Positions 13,949-21,541 of a DNA stretch of 43,910 bases are shown in pieces. The DNA comes from a virus. Under the pieces are notes generated by a model. The model was not told the origin of the DNA. It made no database searches and saw only the letters and a list, made by a program, of their open reading frames with translations. Each line of letters starts with the position of its first letter. The first letter of the stretch is position 1. Location: positions 1 through 43,910 of the IMG/VR virus record IMGVR_UViG_3300041402_000278. One strand, 5' to 3'. Position numbers and translations under genes: made by a program.

Positions 13949-16900
13949 CAGTTGGCTCCCTGACCCGCGAACGCTGGGTCGAGTTCACGGATTAGCTGTT
14001 GCGCCACTTCGTTCGTGGCCCTGGCCGTCTCGACGTACTGCCGCATGAATTCGTTGATTAGCAGCCGCTTCGCTTCAGCCACGTCTGTGGTCTCCGCGAA
14101 GATGTTATCCGGCATGTCTTTCACGCCCTGGATCGCGTTGCGGATATCGGTGACCGACCGCCTGCTGCCCTCGTAGAGTTCCGCCACCACGAAGTCACCC
14201 ATCCGGTCTTCGAGTAGCTGTCGGGACTTGCTCAGGTCCAGTCGTTCGTCCGCGAGCGCGAGGGAAGCCAGAGCCTCTTCGGCCTCCAAAGCATTATCCC
14301 AGAACGTGCGGACTGGCTCCACACTGAGGCTGGGATTGCGAGCGAAGAACCGACCGAAGAAAGCCATGTCCCCGCGCATCGAGGCGGGCTCCGTCACGTT
14401 ATCTCCATCGAAGCGGTCGATCGAGCGGTCCACGTAACGCAGGATGTCCGAGGGTAGCGATCCGAAGGTATCGTTGAAGAGCTTCTCGATCCGTAGTGGA
14501 GAGACACTGGGGAACATCTCACCGACCTTCGTAGCGATCCGTGTGGTCCTCTCGGTGCTCTGCATCCCAGGCTCGACCCGCTCAAGCTCGTTGGGGACGA
14601 TGGGGCTGTTGAAGAAGTAGCTCTTGTTGGCCCATTGCTCGACACCCATCTGGAAGGCATCGGGGAACATGTTGACCGCCCCCTGCTCCGCGACTCCCTG
14701 AGCCCACCGTCCCATGGCTACCGGGTCTTCCTCGAACATGGCGTCGAGCACCGACTCGATACCCGTGCCGAAGATCTGCCCGTACAGGAACGGCTTCGGG
14801 ACACGGACGATCTCTTCGTTCCCCTCGGCATCGAGATGGAACGGGTCCCTGACGAACCAGTATATCCTCCCGGCCTCGCTCTTCCGGAGATCCTCGATCT
14901 CCTGGTCCCCGCGATTTGCAGCCCAGAGAACCATCGACGGGATGGTGATGGCGCCGACCGCTGTGCCGTAGACGCTGATCGCCTCTTTCCTCATAATCCT
15001 GGCCGCATCCGCTCTCGACTCTCCGGCCTGCAGAGCAGCACGAGCCTTCGACACTGGCCGGATGCCAGTCCTCACCGCGATGTCCAACGACTGCATCCCG
15101 GCGTTCAGGAACTTCGTCATGTAGGCCATGCTCTGCATCGAACTCCCGATCTGCTGGAAGTCCACCGTCACGTTCTTCGACGCCATTAGAGCCTCGACAC
15201 TGGTGGCCCCCGCCGTCTTGGCCCGCATGAACTCACCCATCCGAGCGGCTTCCTCAAACGGGACTGCACTTTGCGAGAGGAACTGGTAGGGTTGCCGGAA
15301 CGGCATCGTGGCGATCCTGAACGTCCTACCAGTACGGCTCGTCACGTCTGGCAGCAGCCGCTTCACGAGTTGCTGTGTCGTCTGTCTGCCCGTGCCCCGG
15401 ATCGCGGAGAACCCGAAGCCTGAAGCTGCAGCCTCCATGTAGATCTCGGACGGCATATTCATCCACTGAGCCTTGGCCGATTCGTAGAATCCTATGAACG
15501 AATCGACGCCCAGCCGGAACCCGTACTCACTCTGGATCGAAGCATCGAACGTGTCCCGGATGATGTTGAAAGCCTGGAAGCCAGGGTTCAGGGTGATGCC
15601 CGCCCGCGCTGTCCGTGAGGGCACCGAGAGGAGCTTGACCATCCAATTCATCTCGTTCGGCTGCATGGCCCGAATGCCCTTGGCGATGTTGGGGTCCACC
15701 CGCCACGCCTGAAGTTCGCCGTTACGCCACACCCGAATCACGTCATCAGCCAGCGTCAGGCTCTTGTCCCCAAGAGACTCAACGATATCTGCAGCCTCTT
15801 CGATGGTGACCATCCTGCCCCTCGATTCGAGCGAAGCCTTCAGGGCCTCGGCTTCTCTACCGATCTGGCGATCAGATAGCCGGGCCACCCTCTCGATCAT
15901 CCCGGCGGCAGCTTCCGGGTTCTCGACAGCCGCATCGACCAGCGTTCTCCCGATCCGGTTGATATCTGCAGCCCGAATCAGGCGTTGAGTGTAGTCCACC
16001 ACCGACTCTATGGGATCTACGATCCGGCGCTTGCTGCCGAAGAGCCTGCTCAACCCACGGCCCGGCCTGCCCACCGTACCGGCGCCACCGCCCAGCGGGT
16101 CCGTCCCCTCGAACACCCTCGTGAGGGGGATGTAATCCTCGCCCAAAGCGAAGATCGTTTCGAGACGGTCGAGCGGCATCCCGGTCGCCTCTTGGTAGTA
16201 TTTGGCTATGTCCCGCAGGTATTGAACCGTCTGACGTTGCGCTGCCTTGATCTCCTCCACCACCAAACCGTTGACCTCTGCTGCAGCGTCATCCATTGAG
16301 ATCCCCGTGACGATGCCGCGCCCGTCTTTGCCCACTTCCAGGGTACGCTTCGCGAGGGTGTAACGCCGGTACGCATTCAGTTGGCCTTCGAGCGGAGAGA
16401 GGGTTTCGAGGTAGCCTGGAGCCCCGGTCCATTGCCAGTTGCCGAAGGCGTCGAAGCCTCCAGGCCCGTACATGAGCATGGCCTCTGCCCGCCGTGCGCT
16501 CCCCGTCGCAAGCGAGACCGCAGCGTCCACATCGTTCTGAGTGACCGGACCTCGCGGACCCCTGATCCTGAGCTTCTTGGCTGCTGCCTCGATACCCGCG
16601 CTCCTACGGAAGAGGCTCGTGTAGATGTCGAGGAAGCTGGGTAGTCTCCGCTTGAGACTCTCCCCGATACTCATCTGATCTTGGATGCGTTGCGAAGAAT
16701 CGGATAGACCCTCTGGTGCCCGTGCCTCCAGGATGTCTCGTGTGCCTTCGATGAAGCCGCCTTCGTCACCCTCCAAGAGCACCTGTTTCAGCCGTGCCGT
16801 TCGTGTCCGGTTGTTGGGGACCGTCCTCCCTGTGACCTGATCGACGGTCTTGTCCACAGGTCCATTCGGCCCGGCCTCCGCATCTGCAGGCACTTTGTTT

Positions 16901-19182
16901 CCACGACGGCCCGTGGGCTCCGGCGCCGACTTGACCACGCCCTGCTCTGTTTGTCTCAGCGCCGTTTTCCGGAGAGCGACTGCCCTTCTCGAACTCGGGT
17001 TCGCCACCCTCGGGGCTGGGGTCTCCTGAGCCCGTGGTGCAGCCTTCTCGACCTCACGGAACGCCTCTCTGCCAGCAGCGGTCTCGGCTTCCTTCGCGAC
17101 GTTAGCGCCCTCTTGGGCTAATTTCTCCGTCTGCCCGACCCCGAAGCGAAGCGAAGACCGCGTAGCCACACCCTCTTGGATGAGGCGATCGCCATACTCT
17201 AGCTGGATCGCTTCACCCATGGCCTGCCCTTCTCCGGTGCGGGCGATGACCACGAACTCGTCACCCGTAGAGCGGGGCCGGATCACATCACGATGCTCAA
17301 CGCCCCGAGCGATAGCGCCCTTCTCCACGACGCCTGCAGCTTCGACAAGGGCAACGTCGCCAGCCTGCTCACCCAGTAGCGTGTTGATCGCCTTCAGGTT
17401 CTCCACGTCGAACCACAGTATCTCCAGGTTGGGATTGGCTTCGACACGAGGCTTCGCCTCTGCCCACGCCTGTTGGTTACCCAAGCCGGTCTGCGGATCT
17501 CTGAACATCCTATTGAATGCTTCGATGAGATCTTGGTCCTCCATGTCCGCGATCCTACGCCTGAGCCGTTGCTGGTCCGCGACGATCTTGGCCTCGAACC
17601 GTTCCGCCGCTCCCGTCGCTCCACCCGCGAGAGGCTCTTCAGCCGCCTCTTGAAGCTGGCGCGTGAGAGCCTCTGTGACGCTCTGGGGGTCTCTCTGTGG
17701 ACCCACGAACCCACGCGCCCTCCGATTGGGCTCAGACAGCCTCCTAGCCCTCTCACTGAGGGCCAAGACCTCCGAGTCTCCTGTCATCTCGATCACCCCA
17801 GGCGGGGTCCGCTCACCGCCCGGTGCAAGCTGGCGTCCCGTGCCGATTGTGCCTTCCCGTGTGGTGATATCCCTGACAGCCCTCCTGGCATCAAGCTCTG
17901 CCCGCATGGCCTCTCTCACACGAGTGATCTCACTCTGCTCTGCAGCCCTGGCCGCTGCCCTGGCTTCCCTCGCTGCTATTGCTTCGGCCTCGGCTGCAGT
18001 CCGGATCTCCTCGCCGCCGGTACGCGAGCCCCTACCAGCCGCACGACGCAGCCCCTCACGGGCACTCACACGCTCGATCTCCTGCCCTGCAGCAGATGGC
18101 ACGATGGCCGGTGGCCTCGTGGGTCCGATGACGGGCTCACCCGCGACAAGCATCCGGTCTGGTCCGAGACGACCGGATTCTGCAGCCTCATCAATGAGAC
18201 GCTGTCCAGCCCTCCGCTGCCGCCGGGCGTTGAAGTGATCGGCCCGAGCCCTGTTCCTCACGCGAGCGGTATTCAAAGCACGAGCACCGTTGCGACCGAA
18301 GATCTCCGCGAGGGGTCCGATGAGGGCTGTCTCGAATGCCACTCCTGCGGCTGCAGATTTGCCCAGCCCGGTTAGGGCCGATAAGGCTCCCTCGTCCTGA
18401 GCCCTCTCTCCAAACTCACCCGTCGTGAGATCGAGAGCACCGAACAGGGCGGCTCCCCGCTTGGCCCGCTGGAGCATCCGGCCCCCGAGCGTGAACATCT
18501 CGCTCGCGGGTGTGATCTTCAGAGCACCCGCCGCTCCACCAGCGAGTATGAACGGAACAGTCTCCCGGCCCAAGTGAGCAGCCATGCCGCCGACGAAACC
18601 CTCTGGGTCCGGTGTGATCTCCTGGACGAGTTCCTCTCTCGCCCGCAGGTTCGAGATCATCCGCTGGATAGAGTCCTCGTCACGAGGCTCTACGTCTGTC
18701 TCCAGCCCCGGCACGAGAGGCTCCCCGCTCAACCGCCTACCGGAACGGATCGCCTCCATGGGAGTGAGCCCCTCGCCAGCAGCGAGGTTCGATTGTTTGT
18801 CGATTACGTCCAGGACTTCGAGACCACCCCTCGCTGTGAGCATGACGCTCTCTGCCAAGCGCGAGGAGACCTGCATACCTACGGACCTGGCGACATCCGC
18901 GAAGCCCGTGTCCTGAGCGTCCGGATCGCGAGGCACGAAGTTGGGCAGATCCGAAGGCACATCCACGGACACAGGAGGCAGGTCCCGACGTAGTCGAGCT
19001 AGTCTCGACGGGCGTTCTGGCTCGTCAGCTACCTCGACAGTTGGGGCTGCAGATGACGGCGCTTGCGCCGAAGGGTCGGGTGTTCCACGTCGCTGAGAAG
19101 CCCGAGCCCTGGCCCTTCGGATGTTCGCTCTACGTCGGGCTTCAGCTACTCGGTCTCCCGGATCTACCTGGACCTGGGGCAT
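13948..19182 (-). CDS. 1744-aa polyvalent ejection-type protein with GGDEF domain
   Basis: Largest gene in the window. Residues 1-30 are Arg-rich and 50-550 hold helical, low-complexity and some hydrophobic stretches. About 545-710 form a GGDEF (diguanylate-cyclase-like) domain: DPQTGLGN at 562-569, FDVENLKAIN with metal-ligand-type D592 and base-binding-type N600, D609, and a variant signature TGDEF at 639-643. The first Gly of GGDEF is Thr, and there is no RxxD inhibitory site. About 1010-1350 resembles the large polyvalent protein domain LPD38 (YIPLTRVFEG, ITLNPGFQAFNIIRD). A hydrophobic stretch lies near 1399-1420. Position after other internal-protein genes suggests it is packaged and injected; whether the cyclase is active is unknown. 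Confidence 0.8.
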   Translation of the reverse strand: MPQVQVDPGDRVAEARRRANIRRARARASQRRGTPDPSAQAPSSAAPTVEVADEPERPSRLARLRRDLPPVSVDVPSDLPNFVPRDPDAQDTGFADVARSVGMQVSSRLAESVMLTARGGLEVLDVIDKQSNLAAGEGLTPMEAIRSGRRLSGEPLVPGLETDVEPRDEDSIQRMISNLRAREELVQEITPDPEGFVGGMAAHLGRETVPFILAGGAAGALKITPASEMFTLGGRMLQRAKRGAALFGALDLTTGEFGERAQDEGALSALTGLGKSAAAGVAFETALIGPLAEIFGRNGARALNTARVRNRARADHFNARRQRRAGQRLIDEAAESGRLGPDRMLVAGEPVIGPTRPPAIVPSAAGQEIERVSAREGLRRAAGRGSRTGGEEIRTAAEAEAIAAREARAAARAAEQSEITRVREAMRAELDARRAVRDITTREGTIGTGRQLAPGGERTPPGVIEMTGDSEVLALSERARRLSEPNRRARGFVGPQRDPQSVTEALTRQLQEAAEEPLAGGATGAAERFEAKIVADQQRLRRRIADMEDQDLIEAFNRMFRDPQTGLGNQQAWAEAKPRVEANPNLEILWFDVENLKAINTLLGEQAGDVALVEAAGVVEKGAIARGVEHRDVIRPRSTGDEFVVIARTGEGQAMGEAIQLEYGDRLIQEGVATRSSLRFGVGQTEKLAQEGANVAKEAETAAGREAFREVEKAAPRAQETPAPRVANPSSRRAVALRKTALRQTEQGVVKSAPEPTGRRGNKVPADAEAGPNGPVDKTVDQVTGRTVPNNRTRTARLKQVLLEGDEGGFIEGTRDILEARAPEGLSDSSQRIQDQMSIGESLKRRLPSFLDIYTSLFRRSAGIEAAAKKLRIRGPRGPVTQNDVDAAVSLATGSARRAEAMLMYGPGGFDAFGNWQWTGAPGYLETLSPLEGQLNAYRRYTLAKRTLEVGKDGRGIVTGISMDDAAAEVNGLVVEEIKAAQRQTVQYLRDIAKYYQEATGMPLDRLETIFALGEDYIPLTRVFEGTDPLGGGAGTVGRPGRGLSRLFGSKRRIVDPIESVVDYTQRLIRAADINRIGRTLVDAAVENPEAAAGMIERVARLSDRQIGREAEALKASLESRGRMVTIEEAADIVESLGDKSLTLADDVIRVWRNGELQAWRVDPNIAKGIRAMQPNEMNWMVKLLSVPSRTARAGITLNPGFQAFNIIRDTFDASIQSEYGFRLGVDSFIGFYESAKAQWMNMPSEIYMEAAASGFGFSAIRGTGRQTTQQLVKRLLPDVTSRTGRTFRIATMPFRQPYQFLSQSAVPFEEAARMGEFMRAKTAGATSVEALMASKNVTVDFQQIGSSMQSMAYMTKFLNAGMQSLDIAVRTGIRPVSKARAALQAGESRADAARIMRKEAISVYGTAVGAITIPSMVLWAANRGDQEIEDLRKSEAGRIYWFVRDPFHLDAEGNEEIVRVPKPFLYGQIFGTGIESVLDAMFEEDPVAMGRWAQGVAEQGAVNMFPDAFQMGVEQWANKSYFFNSPIVPNELERVEPGMQSTERTTRIATKVGEMFPSVSPLRIEKLFNDTFGSLPSDILRYVDRSIDRFDGDNVTEPASMRGDMAFFGRFFARNPSLSVEPVRTFWDNALEAEEALASLALADERLDLSKSRQLLEDRMGDFVVAELYEGSRRSVTDIRNAIQGVKDMPDNIFAETTDVAEAKRLLINEFMRQYVETARATNEVAQQLIRELDPAFAGQGAN

Positions 19183-20361
19183 TCATCGACCACCGGATGC
19201 AGCGACAAGCTGTGCGATAGCTTCATCATCGAGACCGTCCATCCTCCACTGTGAGACACGCTGCTCGACGCTCCCGGCGGCGTCTTCCAGGAAGAACGCC
19301 ACGTCCTCCTCGCTCAGAGGACCAGCCGTAGCACCGCCCACACCGGCTTGGGCCAAGAGTTCCTGGACCCTGTTCTGCATCGTGGCGGCTTGGTCAGGCG
19401 TGATGGTCCCTGCTGTGAGCGCCGACGTGATAGCCCGATCCATGAGAAGGTCATCCTCCACGGCGTCACCAGCGAAGGGAACGCCGCTCTGCAGGGATTC
19501 GAGCCGCTGCTGTGGAGTCGGCTCCTGGCGCCCCGCCGCTGAAACGGCTGCAGCCCGTGTCCTCTCGAAGATGGCCAACACGTTGGCGACCCCTCGATCC
19601 GTCCGACCCTGTGCGCTCACGACCGACGCACCCGTGGGGGTCTCGCGTAGAGCCCGCGCCTCCAGAACCTCGCCCATCTGGATTACCGCATCGGTGCCAA
19701 GGTCGTCTGGGATCTCTGGGAACAGGGACCTGAACGCACGAGCCTGACCCTCGCGCTTGGTGATCTCACGCTGGCGTTCTGCAGTCTCAACGATCGTCTC
19801 GCGCTCTTCGATGGTGCGCTCGTGACGGGCTTCCGGAAGGTCGAACTGGACATCAGCCGCCCGCCGGGTCTCCCTCTCTTGCTCTGCCTCCAGGATCGAG
19901 GTTTGCAGGGACCGCGAGAACGTGCCGCCACCTGGCAGATCGACTGTGTCACCGCGAGGAGCAGGCTCCGTGATGACACCCACGCCACCCACGCCTGGCT
20001 GGTCCTCTCGCCCTCCCCCGAAGTCCGGAACTTCCCCAATCTGTACGCCCAAGTCACCACCACCGGAGACCGGAGGCTGTTGGAACGCATCACCGATCGG
20101 CTCCGCTGCACCCGTGGGGAACGCTGGCGCTCTCGCCCCTCCGGCTGGGGTTACGCCCGGTTGAGTCTGTCGAATTGCAGCGTCAAACTCCCGGTCCTCG
20201 ATATCGAACGCCCTGAGACGGCTCTCCTGCTCGAACGCCTTCTGCTCCCTGGCGTTGGCCTGGTCCGCCCGCACGAGGTTTCGGGCTCTCTCGAAGCTCC
20301 TAGTGAACGTCGAGATGATGTCATTGTCCCGATCCGGAAGGACGCTGGGGCGAAAGGTCAT
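19183..20361 (-). CDS. Internal virion/ejection-type protein (392 aa)
   Basis: Unrecognised, mostly polar protein. The N-terminal 80 residues are helical and charged (SFERARNLVRADQANAREQKAFEQE), followed by a Gly/Pro-rich linker (about 85-150), a long coiled-coil-like helix (about 155-215, rich in Glu/Arg) and a helical C-terminal half. It abuts the 1744-aa gene with no gap and starts one base inside the stop of the preceding gene, so the three form one translational block. By position it is probably one of the internal proteins ejected with the DNA, as in other podoviruses; no family match is claimed. Confidence 0.6.
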   Translation of the reverse strand: MTFRPSVLPDRDNDIISTFTRSFERARNLVRADQANAREQKAFEQESRLRAFDIEDREFDAAIRQTQPGVTPAGGARAPAFPTGAAEPIGDAFQQPPVSGGGDLGVQIGEVPDFGGGREDQPGVGGVGVITEPAPRGDTVDLPGGGTFSRSLQTSILEAEQERETRRAADVQFDLPEARHERTIEERETIVETAERQREITKREGQARAFRSLFPEIPDDLGTDAVIQMGEVLEARALRETPTGASVVSAQGRTDRGVANVLAIFERTRAAAVSAAGRQEPTPQQRLESLQSGVPFAGDAVEDDLLMDRAITSALTAGTITPDQAATMQNRVQELLAQAGVGGATAGPLSEEDVAFFLEDAAGSVEQRVSQWRMDGLDDEAIAQLVAASGGR

Positions 20362-21035
20362 TAGAACCTCAACGGCGGAAGGCCCGTGGGTAGATCGAAC
20401 TCACCCGTGGGATTGAAGCCGCCGCCTCCACCACCGCCGCCACCACCACCACCGCCACCGCCGCCAGTGAGCCCGCTAGTGATTTTGCCAGCGATTGCAC
20501 CGCCTATGGGACCGGCGAGTGCTGTCCCGGCGATGCCAGCCGCGAACCCGAGAGCCTTCCCGAAGAAGCCACCACCTTGGGCGTTGTCCTCTGCGGTCGC
20601 ACGGTCGAAGGCGCCACCGAGCACGTCGGTCTGCTGCCGGAGTAGATCGCCTCCGAATCCCTGGAGACCCTGGATGTTGACGAGGCTCTGGCGTGACGCC
20701 TCAAGTGACTGCTGGGCGATGGCGTTTGAGACGCGCCGATTGAAGTCCTGGAAGAGACGGCCAGAGTCCCGCTGGAAGAACCCAGTACGCAGCCTGCCAG
20801 ACCCCACGGACTGGCCCGCGAGCGACTCGAAATCCTGCCCGAGCCCTTCCCGTGCTTCGTCCAGGAAGCCCTGTCCGAACCGGGTAACGGCCTGAGACGG
20901 ATCGAAGTCCAGCGCACCCTGTAGACCTGCACTTGTCGCGGTCTGGGCGTCTCGCTCTAGGTTCTGGGTGAGGCGATCGAATTGCCCCCCAAGCCTTCTC
21001 CTACGGCCCTTTTCGCTGAAGAATCTGTCCGCCAT
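20361..21035 (-). CDS. Glycine-zipper, polyglycine internal virion protein (224 aa)
   Basis: The first 150 residues are helical and Gln/Arg-rich. Around 153-187 there is a hydrophobic glycine-zipper (FFGKALGFAAGIAGTALAG then PIGGAIAGKI), a pattern that inserts into membranes. It is followed by a run of 16 glycines and a short proline-containing tail. Small glycine-zipper proteins next to larger internal proteins are typical of the DNA-ejection set of podoviruses, where they help form a channel across the envelope. That role is inferred from position and pattern. Confidence 0.65.
   Translation of the reverse strand: MADRFFSEKGRRRRLGGQFDRLTQNLERDAQTATSAGLQGALDFDPSQAVTRFGQGFLDEAREGLGQDFESLAGQSVGSGRLRTGFFQRDSGRLFQDFNRRVSNAIAQQSLEASRQSLVNIQGLQGFGGDLLRQQTDVLGGAFDRATAEDNAQGGGFFGKALGFAAGIAGTALAGPIGGAIAGKITSGLTGGGGGGGGGGGGGGGGFNPTGEFDLPTGLPPLRF
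20418..20465 (-). repeat. GGN codon tract encoding 16 consecutive glycines
   Basis: Sixteen in-frame glycine codons in a row (GGC, GGT and one GGA, mixed) on the minus strand, read as CCN repeats on the plus strand. The codons are not identical, which argues against simple slippage as the only origin, but the tract could still vary in length between isolates. It joins the glycine-zipper segment to the C-terminal tail of the protein. Confidence 0.9.
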
Positions 21036-21541
21036 TACGGTGTCTCCGCTACGACCGATTCGCGCACGATCTCGAATTCTAGTTCGGTCTGGTCAAAAAT
21101 CAAATCGCCTGCAGCTAGTGGCGTCAACGCTTCGGCCTGCAGTTGGAACCAGGCTCCGCGCAAAGCATTCCGAAATCTCTCTGGTCCCGTGAGGGGGAAC
21201 GGGAGACTCAACCCCATCTCGAACCGCCCCGTGATCCGGTTCGGCGTCAGGTCCGGAAGAGAGAAGACGAGCCGCTCATCGGGCTGGCCACCTGTACCAT
21301 CGAGAGCTACGAAATCCACGATCGGGGTGAGCCGGATGTCCACCGCCATGCTGTGCGTGATCGTGATGTAGATGTTCTTGAAGATACACTCCCCGCTCGC
21401 CCCGGCAGGGGCCACCGCGTTGCTCTTTGCCAGCGGCGTGTAGGGCACAGTGTTGTCCTCGAAGCCAACGCCCGTCTGGAGGACTCCAGCCTCGGTGTCA
21501 CGTCCACCAAAGAACAGGGTCGGGGTCGGGGTGCCGGGCAT
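21035..21541 (-). CDS. Small virion structural protein (168 aa)
   Basis: Unrecognised. The sequence alternates short strands and turns (IYITITHSMAVDIRLTPIVDFVAL; ERLVFSLPDL; WFQLQAEALTPLAAGDLIF) and looks like a beta-sandwich, as expected of a small tail or decoration protein. It lies between the 890-aa tail protein and the glycine-zipper protein with one-base overlaps at both ends. A virion role follows from that context only. Confidence 0.6.
   Translation of the reverse strand: MPGTPTPTLFFGGRDTEAGVLQTGVGFEDNTVPYTPLAKSNAVAPAGASGECIFKNIYITITHSMAVDIRLTPIVDFVALDGTGGQPDERLVFSLPDLTPNRITGRFEMGLSLPFPLTGPERFRNALRGAWFQLQAEALTPLAAGDLIFDQTELEFEIVRESVVAETP

Noticed and set aside
17473-18375. 300-codon plus-strand frame inside the 1744-aa gene
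   Set aside because: Cys/Pro/Arg/Ser-rich translation typical of an antisense shadow; the minus strand holds a continuous 5.2-kb gene with identifiable domains.
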